Assembly: GCF_900111315.1 (NCBI RefSeq)
Contig: NZ_FOGU01000005.1
Span: 186,001 to 250,000, forward strand
DNA: 64,000 nt
Reading direction: 5' to 3'
From: Tranquillimonas rosea
Lineage (GTDB): Bacteria; Pseudomonadota; Alphaproteobacteria; Rhodobacterales; Rhodobacteraceae
Program-made: the position numbers and the translations under genes
The notes under the pieces: model-generated
Told to the model about the DNA's origin: nothing
What the model saw: only the letters and a program-made list of their open reading frames with translations
Database searches by the model: none
Part shown: piece after piece, positions 8,518 to 16,205 of the stretch
Numbering within the stretch: the stretch's first letter is position 1
Layout: the number at the start of each line of letters is the position of its first letter

Positions 8518-9969
8518 ATGACGACGATCCAGCCCGTTATTCTTTCCGGCGGTTCGGGCACACGGCTGTGGCCCCTGTCCCGCAAGTCCTATCCCAAGCA
8601 GTTCACCAAGCTCGTCGGCGAGGAAAGCCTGTTCCAGGCCAGCGCCCGCCGCGTTTCGGGCGCCACTCCCGACGTGACCTTCGGCCGGCCGATGGTGCTG
8701 ACCCATTCCGATTTCCGCTTCGTGGTGACGGAGCAGCTGATAGAGGTCGGCATCGACCCCGGCCCCGTCCTGATCGAGCCCGAGGGCCGCAACACCGCGC
8801 CCGCCATCCTGGCCGCCGCGCTGCGCGCGCAACAGGACGATCCCGACGCGGTGCTCCTCGTGCTGCCGTCCGACCACGTGATCCCCGACGCCCACGCCTT
8901 CCGCGAGGCGGTGGCCCATGGCGTCCCGGCGGTGAAGGCCGGCAACCTCGTCACTTTCGGCATCACACCCGACCGGCCCGAGACGGGCTACGGCTATCTC
9001 GAACTGGCGTCGAAGCCCGATGGCAGTGGCGCGGTCATCCCGCTGGAGCGGTTCGTCGAAAAGCCCGACAGCGGCGACGCGAAGAAGATGCTGGCCGATG
9101 GCAGCTATCTCTGGAACGCGGGGATCTTCCTGTTCGCCGCGCGGGACATCATCGCCGCGTTCGAGACCCACGCGCCCGGCCTTCTGGCGCCGGTCCGCGC
9201 CGCGGTGGATCAGTCGCACACCGATCTCGGCTTCTGCCGCCTCGCGCCAGAGCCGTGGGCCGGGGCCGAGGACATCTCGATCGACTACGCCGTCATGGAG
9301 CGGGCGGACAACCTGAGCGTCGTCCCCTACGCGTCCGAGTGGTCCGACCTCGGCAGCTGGGAGGCCGTGCACCGCGAAAGCGAGACCGACGAGAACGACA
9401 ACGCCGCGTTCGGTCCGGTCACCGCCATCGACTGCAAGGGCAGCCTGCTGCGGTCCGAGGACGAGGGGCTGGAGCTCGTCGGAATGGGGCTGAAGGACAT
9501 GATCGCCGTCGCGATGCCCGACGCCGTGCTGGTGGCCCACAAGTCGCGCGCGCAGGATGTGAAAAAGGCCGTCGACGCCCTCAAGGCGAAAGAGGCCCGG
9601 CAGGCCACGGCCTTCGCCATGGATCACAGGCCCTGGGGCCATTTCGAGACGCTGGCCCTGTCCGACCGCTTCCAGGTGAAGCGCATCGTCGTCAAGCCGG
9701 GCGCGGCGCTGAGCCTGCAGAGCCACGTTCACCGCTCGGAGCACTGGATCGTCGTGTCGGGCACGGCCCGCGTGACGGTGAACGACGAGGTCAAGCTGGT
9801 GACCGAGAACGAGTCGATCTACGTCCCGCTCGGCGCGGTGCACCGGATGGAGAACCCGGGCAAGGTGCCGATGGTGCTGATCGAGGTGCAGACCGGCGTC
9901 TATCTCGGCGAGGACGACATCATGCGCTACGAGGACGTCTATGCCCGTGGCCAGGGTGCCAAGGGCTGA
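8518..9969 (+). CDS. manC: Mannose-1-phosphate guanylyltransferase / mannose-6-phosphate isomerase (bifunctional)
   Basis: This 483-residue type II enzyme makes GDP-mannose. The N-terminal nucleotidyltransferase domain opens with GGSGTRLWPLSRKSYPKQF and has RFVEKPD mid-domain. The C-terminal cupin domain carries SLQSHVHRSEHWIVVSGTA, the metal-binding isomerase motif. The ATG at 8518 is preferred over the in-frame TTG at 8500 because the protein then begins MTTIQPVILSGG, as in homologues. It is followed 13 bases later by the phosphomannomutase gene, so both pathway enzymes share a transcript. The product serves capsule, exopolysaccharide or LPS. Confidence 0.95.
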   Translation: MTTIQPVILSGGSGTRLWPLSRKSYPKQFTKLVGEESLFQASARRVSGATPDVTFGRPMVLTHSDFRFVVTEQLIEVGIDPGPVLIEPEGRNTAPAILAAALRAQQDDPDAVLLVLPSDHVIPDAHAFREAVAHGVPAVKAGNLVTFGITPDRPETGYGYLELASKPDGSGAVIPLERFVEKPDSGDAKKMLADGSYLWNAGIFLFAARDIIAAFETHAPGLLAPVRAAVDQSHTDLGFCRLAPEPWAGAEDISIDYAVMERADNLSVVPYASEWSDLGSWEAVHRESETDENDNAAFGPVTAIDCKGSLLRSEDEGLELVGMGLKDMIAVAMPDAVLVAHKSRAQDVKKAVDALKAKEARQATAFAMDHRPWGHFETLALSDRFQVKRIVVKPGAALSLQSHVHRSEHWIVVSGTARVTVNDEVKLVTENESIYVPLGAVHRMENPGKVPMVLIEVQTGVYLGEDDIMRYEDVYARGQGAKG

Positions 9970-9982
9970 GCGGGGGCACGGG

Positions 9983-11374
9983 ATGGCACCGAAATTCGGC
10001 ACCAGCGGCCTGCGCGGCCTTGTCACCGAACTGACCGACGACCTGGTCGCGGACCATGTCCGCGCCTTCGCCGACGCCTGCGATACCGGCGGGGTGCTGT
10101 GCGTGGGGCGCGACCTGCGGCCCTCGTCGCCCGAGATCGCGACGGCCGTGGCCCGCGCAGCCCGGTCCGCCGGCCTGCGCGTGATCGATTGCGGCGAGAT
10201 ACCGACCCCCGCGCTGGCGCTGGCCGCGCGGCAACACGGCGGCGGCGCGGTGATGGTCACCGGCAGCCACATTCCGGCGGACCGGAACGGGCTGAAGTTC
10301 TACGCCCGTGGCGGCGAGATCACGAAAGAGGACGAAGCGGCGATTCTCGCGGCGCTGGACAGCGTGCGCCCCGCCGCCGAACACGACGACGATGTCGAGC
10401 GTGACGACCAGGCGGGCGCGCGTTTCGTCTCGCGCTACGTATCCGCCTGCGGTGCCGAGGCGCTGAGCGGCAAGCGCATCGGGCTCTATTCCCACAGTGC
10501 GGTCGGCCGGGATCACCTTGCCGAGATCCTGCGCGCCCTCGGCGCCGAGGTGACCGAACTGGGGCGCTCGGACACGTTCATCCCCGTCGACACCGAAGCC
10601 GTGGCGCCCGAGGTCCGGCAGGCGCTGTCCGAATGGGCCGCGGAACTCGGACTGGACGCGATCGTCTCGACCGACGGCGATTCCGACCGCCCGCTTCTGG
10701 GCGACGAAAGCGGGGCGGTCGTGCCCGGCGACGTCCTGGGCCAGATCACCGCGAAAATGCTGGGCGCCGAGACGGTGGTGACGCCGATCTCGTCAAACAG
10801 CGGCGTGACGGACAAGGGGTTCGAGCAGGTGATCCGGACGCGGATCGGCTCGCCCTATGTCATCGCGGCGATGGAAGAGGCCGGCGGACGGGTCGTGGGA
10901 TACGAGGCGAATGGCGGCTTCCTTCTGGGCTACGAGGCGCAGGGGCCGGCCGGCCCTCTGGACGCGCTTCCGACCCGCGACAGCGTGCTTCCGATCCTCA
11001 TGTGCCTGATCGCGGCAGGCTCGGGCCCGGTCTCTCTGCGCGTCGCGGTCGAGCCGCCGGTTGTCACCCTGGCCGACCGTCTGCAGGAGGTTCCTGTGGA
11101 GCACTCGCGGGCGCTGGTCGAACGCTTCCGCTCCTCGCCTTCCGAGCGCGCCACATTCCTTGACGGTCTGGACGCGTCCGAGGCCAGTGTGGACCTGACC
11201 GACGGTGTGCGCATGTCGCTGACCGACGACCGCGTCGTGCATGTCCGCCCTTCCGGCAACGCGCCCGAATTGCGCCTGTACGTCGAGGCGCGGGACCGGG
11301 ATTCGGCCCATGCCCTGCTGTCGCGCGGACTGGACCAATTGCGCGCCGCCGTCGGAACGGGCAGGCCGGGCTAA
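9983..11374 (+). CDS. manB: Phosphomannomutase / phosphoglucomutase
   Basis: This 463-residue alpha-D-phosphohexomutase interconverts mannose-6-phosphate and mannose-1-phosphate, the substrate of ManC just upstream. Landmarks are FGTSGLRG at the start, the phosphoserine loop VTGSHIPADRNGLKFY, the metal loop STDGDSDRPLL and the phosphate-binding loop RPSGNAPELRLY near the C-terminus. The ATG at 9983 follows a G-rich Shine-Dalgarno. The active-site loop reads GSHIP rather than the common ASHNP, a variant seen in some short phosphomannomutases. Glucose-1-phosphate production is also possible. Confidence 0.92.
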   Translation: MAPKFGTSGLRGLVTELTDDLVADHVRAFADACDTGGVLCVGRDLRPSSPEIATAVARAARSAGLRVIDCGEIPTPALALAARQHGGGAVMVTGSHIPADRNGLKFYARGGEITKEDEAAILAALDSVRPAAEHDDDVERDDQAGARFVSRYVSACGAEALSGKRIGLYSHSAVGRDHLAEILRALGAEVTELGRSDTFIPVDTEAVAPEVRQALSEWAAELGLDAIVSTDGDSDRPLLGDESGAVVPGDVLGQITAKMLGAETVVTPISSNSGVTDKGFEQVIRTRIGSPYVIAAMEEAGGRVVGYEANGGFLLGYEAQGPAGPLDALPTRDSVLPILMCLIAAGSGPVSLRVAVEPPVVTLADRLQEVPVEHSRALVERFRSSPSERATFLDGLDASEASVDLTDGVRMSLTDDRVVHVRPSGNAPELRLYVEARDRDSAHALLSRGLDQLRAAVGTGRPG

Positions 11375-11495
11375 TGCTCACTCAACGGGGGCGGGACGGC
11401 ACTTTCATGCCCGCAAGGCCATGTCCCGACCCCTTCGCACTTGCGGCATTTTCCGTTGGTGCGCATGAAGGCGCGGGCAGCAAAGGGATTTCAAC

Positions 11496-12824
11496 ATGCG
11501 TATCGCGATGATCGGGACAGGCTATGTGGGTCTTGTCTCCGGTGTCTGCTTCTCGGACTTCGGACACGACGTCGTCTGCGTCGACAAGGATCCGAACAAG
11601 ATCACCCGGCTCGAAAACGGCGAGGTGCCGATCTACGAGCCGGGGCTCGACGACCTGATGAACAAGAACGTCGAGGCCGGCCGCCTGCGATTCACCGGCT
11701 CGCTCGAGAAGGCGCTCGACGGGGCGGACGCGGTGTTCATCGCCGTCGGCACCCCGACCCGCCGCGGCGACGGGCACGCCGACCTATCCTATGTAATGGC
11801 AGCGGCCGAGGAAATCGCGCGGCTGGCGTCGGATTATATCGTCGTCGTCACCAAATCGACGGTTCCGGTCGGGACCAACCGCAAGGTGCGCGAGACAATC
11901 GCGGCGGCGAATCCCGACCTCGATTTCGACGTCGCCTCGAACCCGGAATTCCTGCGCGAGGGCGCGGCGATCGACGACTTCATGCGCCCCGACCGCGTGG
12001 TCGTCGGCGTGGAAAGCGAGCGGGCCGGCACGGTGATGTCCGAGGTCTATCGCCCGCTTTTCCTGCGCGATTTCCCGATCGTCACCACCGACCTCGAATC
12101 GGCCGAGATGATCAAGTATGCGGCGAACGCCTTCCTCGCCGCCAAGATCACATTCGTGAACGAGATCGCCGCCCTGTGCGAACGCGTCGGCGCCGACGTG
12201 AAGGAAGTCTCGAAGGGGATCGGCCTGGACGGGCGGATCGGCAACAAGTTCCTGCACGCGGGCCCCGGCTATGGGGGGTCGTGCTTTCCCAAGGACACCC
12301 GCGCCCTGGCGCGGACCGGGCAGGAATTCGGCGTGCCGATGCAGATCACCGAGGCCGTCATCAAGGTCAACGACGAGACCAAGCGCCGGATGGTCGAGAA
12401 GCTGGTCGACCTCTGCGACGGCAGCTTCAACGGCAAGACCGTCGCCGTGCTGGGCGTGACCTTCAAGCCGAACACCGACGACATGCGCGACGCGCCCAGC
12501 CTGACGGTGGTGCCCGCGATGGTCGGCGGCGGCGCCAAGGTGCGGGTCGTCGATCCCCAGGGCAAGCGCGAGGGCGAGCATCTGCTGCCCGGCGTCACCT
12601 GGTGCGAGGATCCCTACGAGGCCGCGGAACAGGCCGACCTGATCGTGGTGCTGACCGAATGGAACCAGTTCCGGGCGCTCGACCTCGGCCGCCTGAAGGA
12701 CACGATGCGGACACCGCGGATGGCCGACCTGCGCAACATCTACACGGCGAAGGACGCCGAGCAGGCCGGCTTCCTCGCCTATGACAGCGTCGGGCGTGTG
12801 CCGATGAGCTCGTCGGGCTCCTAA
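11496..12824 (+). CDS. ugd: UDP-glucose 6-dehydrogenase
   Basis: This 442-residue enzyme oxidises UDP-glucose to UDP-glucuronate with two NAD+. It has the N-terminal Rossmann motif MIGTGYVGLVSGVCF, the central block TKSTVPVGTNRK, the catalytic Cys263 in GPGYGGSCFPKDTRAL, and the C-terminal UDP-binding domain (LGVTFKPNTDDMRDAPS). It is preceded by an AAGGGA ribosome site and a 121-bp gap after manB. Its stop overlaps that of galE on the opposite strand. The product is the likely substrate of the 4-epimerase at 13927. Confidence 0.96.
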   Translation: MRIAMIGTGYVGLVSGVCFSDFGHDVVCVDKDPNKITRLENGEVPIYEPGLDDLMNKNVEAGRLRFTGSLEKALDGADAVFIAVGTPTRRGDGHADLSYVMAAAEEIARLASDYIVVVTKSTVPVGTNRKVRETIAAANPDLDFDVASNPEFLREGAAIDDFMRPDRVVVGVESERAGTVMSEVYRPLFLRDFPIVTTDLESAEMIKYAANAFLAAKITFVNEIAALCERVGADVKEVSKGIGLDGRIGNKFLHAGPGYGGSCFPKDTRALARTGQEFGVPMQITEAVIKVNDETKRRMVEKLVDLCDGSFNGKTVAVLGVTFKPNTDDMRDAPSLTVVPAMVGGGAKVRVVDPQGKREGEHLLPGVTWCEDPYEAAEQADLIVVLTEWNQFRALDLGRLKDTMRTPRMADLRNIYTAKDAEQAGFLAYDSVGRVPMSSSGS

Positions 12825-13807
12825 CGCTCGTAGTTGCCGGTCTGGTGCCACCGCCAGGCATCGGTGATCATCGCATCGAGCGTCGACCGGGCAGGCTGCC
12901 AGCCAAGCTCCTGCCCGGCGCGCGTGCTGCCAGACACCAGCGCCACGCAGTCGCCGGGCCGGCGGTCCCCCTCGATGATGGGCACCTCGCGGTTGGTCAC
13001 TGCGGCCGAGCTGTTCACCACCTCGCGCACGGTAAAGCCGGTCCCGGTGCCGAGGTTGAACACCCGGCTCCCCTTGTCGTCCTGCAGCCATTTCAGCCCG
13101 AGGACATGGGCATCGACCAGGTCCATGACGTGCACATAATCGCGCACGCACGTGCCATCCGGCGTGTCGTAGTCGGTGCCGAAGATCGTCAGCGCATCCC
13201 GCTTGCCGTCGACCGCGTCCAGCATCAGCGGGATCAGGTGCGTCTCGGGGCGGTGGAATTCGCCGACTTCGCCGTCCGGATCGGCCCCCGCCACGTTGAA
13301 ATAGCGGAAGATGACGTGGCGCAGACCGTGGCTGGCCTCGAAGTTCTCGAGCATGTCCTCGATGGCGCGCTTCGACGCGCCGTAGGCGTTGAGCGGATAC
13401 TGCGCGCAGCCCTCGTCCAGCACAACGCCGTCCTGGTCGCCATAGGTGGCGCAGGTCGAGGAGAAGACGAAGTTGAGGCACCCCGCGGCGACCGCCGCCT
13501 CGATCAGCGTCAGCGATCCGGCGACGTTGTTGCGCCAGTAGGTTCCGGGATCGGTCATGCTCTCGCCGACCTGGCTGAGCGCTGCAAAGTGCATGACGGC
13601 CGCCGGACGATATGCGGCGAACACCTGGTCGAGACGCTCGCGATCCAGAAGGTCGCCTTCCTCGAACGGCCCGAACGTGACCGCGTCGCGCCATCCGGTC
13701 GTCAGGCTGTCGTAGGTCACGGGGGTGTAGCCGGCGCGTGCCAGAACCTTGCAGGCATGGGAACCGATGTAGCCAGCGCCGCCGGTCACCAGAATGGTCG
13801 TGCTCAT
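12821..13807 (-). CDS. galE: UDP-glucose 4-epimerase
   Basis: This 328-residue extended short-chain dehydrogenase interconverts UDP-glucose and UDP-galactose. It begins ILVTGGAGYIGSHACKVL (NAD binding). Further in, the catalytic YxxxK is in YGASKRAIEDML with the serine of FSSTCATYG. The C-terminal region has VFNLGTGTGFTVREV. The ATG at 13807 is favoured because AAGGAAAG lies 8 bases upstream; a longer frame to 13873 adds no conserved residues. It diverges from the UDP-glucuronate epimerase gene at 13927. Confidence 0.95.
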   Translation of the reverse strand: MSTTILVTGGAGYIGSHACKVLARAGYTPVTYDSLTTGWRDAVTFGPFEEGDLLDRERLDQVFAAYRPAAVMHFAALSQVGESMTDPGTYWRNNVAGSLTLIEAAVAAGCLNFVFSSTCATYGDQDGVVLDEGCAQYPLNAYGASKRAIEDMLENFEASHGLRHVIFRYFNVAGADPDGEVGEFHRPETHLIPLMLDAVDGKRDALTIFGTDYDTPDGTCVRDYVHVMDLVDAHVLGLKWLQDDKGSRVFNLGTGTGFTVREVVNSSAAVTNREVPIIEGDRRPGDCVALVSGSTRAGQELGWQPARSTLDAMITDAWRWHQTGNYER

Positions 13808-13926
13808 GGGTCGGGTCTTTCCTTGCCGTGCGGCCGCGTGCACCGGCCGTTGAACATTCAAGCTCCGCGACATATCCGGAAACGGACCGGTCTCTGCAAG
13901 GCCGGGAATGGGAAAGAGGCTGATCC

Positions 13927-14931
13927 ATGCCGCATGCGCTCGTCACCGGCTCTGCCGGGTTCATCGGATACCACCTGGCGGCGCGCCTTCTGGCCGATGG
14001 CTGGACGGTCACCGGGATCGACGCGATCACCGACTACTACGATGTGTCGCTCAAGCGGCGGCGCCACGCCATGCTGTCGCAATCGCCCGGCTTCCGCCCC
14101 GTCGAAGACCGGATCGAGACGCCCGGACTGCTGATGGAGCAGATGGCCGAGCGGCCGGACCTGGTGGTGCATCTCGCCGCACAGGCGGGCGTGCGCTATT
14201 CGATCGAACACCCGCGCTCGTATGTCGAAGCGAACGTCGTGGGCACGTTCGAGCTGCTCGAGGCTGTCCGCGCGCATCCCGTGCCGCACATGCTGCTTGC
14301 CTCGACCTCGTCGGTCTATGGCGCCAATTCCGAGATGCCCTATGCCGAGACGGCCAAGGCCGACACGCAGATGTCGTTCTACGCCGCGACGAAGAAGGCG
14401 ACCGAGGCGATGGCCCATTCATATGCCCATCTCTACGGTCTGCCCACGACGATGTTCCGGTTCTTCACCGTGTATGGGCCCTGGGGGCGGCCGGACATGG
14501 CGCTGTTCAAGTTCACGCGTGCCATTCTCGAGGACGCGCCGATCGACATCTACAATCACGGCGACATGTCGCGCGACTTCACCTATGTCGACGATCTGGT
14601 CGAAGGCATCGTCCGCCTTGCCGACGCCGTGCCCGAACGCCCCGACGGCCCGCCGCCCGAGGGCGACAGCCTGAGCCCCGTGGCGCCCTTCCGCATCGTC
14701 AATATCGGCCATTCCGCGCCCACGCGCCTGATGGATTTCGTCGCCGCAATAGAACGCGCCACCGGTCGCGAGGCCCGGCGGAACTTCATGGACATGCAAC
14801 CGGGCGACGTCCCCGCAACCTGGGCCTCGGCCGATCTGCTGGAATCGCTGGTGGGGGAGCTGCCCGACACGCCGTTGGACGAGGGCGTTCGCCGGTTCGT
14901 TGCGTGGTACCGCGACTATTACGACGTCTGA
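13927..14931 (+). CDS. lpsL: UDP-glucuronate 4-epimerase
   Basis: This 334-residue extended SDR enzyme converts UDP-glucuronate to UDP-galacturonate. Signature segments are VTGSAGFIGYHLAARL, DAITDYYDVSLKRRR (typical of the bacterial LpsL/GAE group), VHLAAQAGVRYSIEHPRSY, the catalytic YAATKKATEAM, and FTVYGPWGRPDMALFKF. With Ugd it forms a two-step path from UDP-glucose to UDP-galacturonate. Neither glycosyltransferases nor export genes are in the window, so the final polymer is unknown. Confidence 0.94.
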   Translation: MPHALVTGSAGFIGYHLAARLLADGWTVTGIDAITDYYDVSLKRRRHAMLSQSPGFRPVEDRIETPGLLMEQMAERPDLVVHLAAQAGVRYSIEHPRSYVEANVVGTFELLEAVRAHPVPHMLLASTSSVYGANSEMPYAETAKADTQMSFYAATKKATEAMAHSYAHLYGLPTTMFRFFTVYGPWGRPDMALFKFTRAILEDAPIDIYNHGDMSRDFTYVDDLVEGIVRLADAVPERPDGPPPEGDSLSPVAPFRIVNIGHSAPTRLMDFVAAIERATGREARRNFMDMQPGDVPATWASADLLESLVGELPDTPLDEGVRRFVAWYRDYYDV

Positions 14932-14954
14932 ACTGCCGTTTGGACACCGACAAA

Positions 14955-14993
14955 GACGCGCCGGGAGTGGTGTCGGTTGACGACCGGCGCGTC
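14955..14993 (+). terminator. Hairpin downstream of lpsL
   Basis: A perfect 10-bp stem (GACGCGCCGG and its complement) encloses a 19-base loop, starting 23 bases after the lpsL stop. It is a plausible transcript end. The rest of the 14932-15220 gap is noticeably richer in A/T than its surroundings and contains a 12-bp palindrome CGGTTCGAACCG (15117-15128) and GGTA/TACC arms at about 15171-15185. Confidence 0.45.
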
Positions 14994-15220
14994 TCCGTCT
15001 GCATCGCGAAAGATTACAGACTGAAAAGCTTTATAGCGCATAACGCGTACACATCCAGTAATCTTCTCGTATGGCGCGAATATTTCACCACATCTCGTGG
15101 TGTGATGGCCAAGAGACGGTTCGAACCGGCGGCGCTCCCTGTCTTGAACCTCGGGCCGCTGATTAGTAATAGGTATCTCTGTTACCAATTCTTCCACGGC
15201 GGCCTGACACCGGAGACCCC

Positions 15221-15541
15221 ATGAGCACAGTGACCTTCGATACCGATGGCTTCGTCGTGGACGCCGAGGTCGTCGGAGACGCGTTCGGCATCGAACCCGA
15301 GGCGGTCCCCGAAAAGATGCGCTCGGGTCGGATCACCAGCCGGTGCGAAAAGGGCGTGGACGAGGATGAGGGGCGCTGGCGGCTGACGTTCTTTTCCGGC
15401 GGCCGGGCGTTGCGGCTGATTGTCGACGCAAAGGGGACGATCCTGTCACGCTCGACCTTCCCGGCCCATCCGCCCCGCACCGGTCCGCTGGATCTGACCG
15501 ATCTTCCGCGGTCGCCCGGCGGCTCGGGAAGTGGCGGCTGA
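15221..15541 (+). CDS. Small conserved protein, DUF6522-like
   Basis: This 106-residue soluble protein has no signal peptide or membrane segment. The core has the pattern FDTDGFVVDAEVVGDAFGI, then SGRITSRCEKGVDEDEGRWR, LTFFSGGRALRLIVD and GTILSRS. That layout (VDA..., CERGVDEDxGxxRLTF, RRxRLVVD, GxVLxRS) matches what I recall of the DUF6522 family, whose function is not known. GGAG lies 6 bases before the ATG. The C-terminal 30 residues are Pro/Gly/Ser-rich and look disordered. It stands alone between the polysaccharide genes and the tRNA; a hairpin at 15596 follows. Confidence 0.75.
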   Translation: MSTVTFDTDGFVVDAEVVGDAFGIEPEAVPEKMRSGRITSRCEKGVDEDEGRWRLTFFSGGRALRLIVDAKGTILSRSTFPAHPPRTGPLDLTDLPRSPGGSGSGG

Positions 15542-16085
15542 TACCGGATCGTTTCGTCGCGCGGCACGTCGAAAACGGCTGGCCTGAAAGAAATAGTGGC
15601 TGCCCCATTGGGGCAGCCACCTCGTAGGTATAGAAAAATTTTGTCTACATAACTTGTCTTCGGTATCCACTCACGGTCCCGGCGGCGAAATTACGCCGCG
15701 TAAATGAGTAGGCCTTCCAGTCGCGATTCGGTCAAGCGCCTAAAAGTTGCCTCATTCTCAAGAGGCTGATTTCCTTGCGATTCAACTTATTGGCTAACTG
15801 CATTGTTTACGCCTCAAGTCGTGCAGCAGTGCAGCGTTCCGAGCCCGGACATCGACTCGCCCTGAGCGATTCCTCGCCGAAACTTTGTGGTTTACTCACA
15901 GGTAACCCCCGATAAGCTGTGCTTGTCTTCCACCACTCACGGAAGCCCCCGTCCGGATCCAAGGCGAAAGCCTCAGGCCCGGGCGGGGCCGACGACTTCT
16001 CTGCCATGTTCTGAATCGAGAAACCCACCAGCTCCGGCGACGTCGACCGGCGCAATGCCGAGGCAAACGGTCCTGCGCAAAGTGG
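15542..16085. other. 544-bp intergenic region without a recognisable gene
   Basis: Short frames cross this stretch on both strands, but none has a convincing ribosome site or a recognisable motif. It contains the strong hairpin at 15596-15620, an inverted GGCGGCG/CGCCGC pair near 15680-15700, and a GCCTC/GAGGC pair near 15749-15766. The right edge is the 3' end of tRNA-Thr, a common integration point, but no integrase fragment is seen. Confidence 0.6.
15596..15620. terminator. Strong hairpin, likely terminator
   Basis: A perfect 11-bp GC-rich stem (GTGGCTGCCCC and its complement) closes a 3-base ATT loop, 55 bases after the DUF6522-like gene. The A/T-rich segment GAAAAATTTTG follows 13 bases later rather than directly, so this is either a non-canonical terminator or the end of a small RNA. 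Confidence 0.55.
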
Positions 16086-16161
16086 TGGTGCCGGTGATAG
16101 GACTCGAACCTACGACCCCATCATTACGAATGACGTGCTCTACCTGCTGAGCTACACCGGC
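16086..16161 (-). tRNA. tRNA-Thr (anticodon CGU)
   Basis: The 76-base minus-strand sequence folds into a complete cloverleaf. The acceptor stem is GCCGGTG/CACCGGC, the D arm GCTC-8-GAGC, the anticodon stem CGTCA/TGATG with loop TTCGTAA (anticodon CGT, reading ACG), and the T arm GTAGG-TTCGAGT-CCTAT. The discriminator A and CCA are encoded. It lies directly downstream of hemY on the same strand. Confidence 0.97.
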
Positions 16162-16205
16162 CTACCGGCGCGCCTGATACCAAGGTTTCAGGCGGACCGA
16201 CAGTC

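Noticed and set aside
15807-16055. 82-residue minus-strand frame downstream of tRNA-Thr, considered as an integrase remnant
   Set aside because: No tyrosine-recombinase motif (R..HxxR..Y) and no ribosome site.
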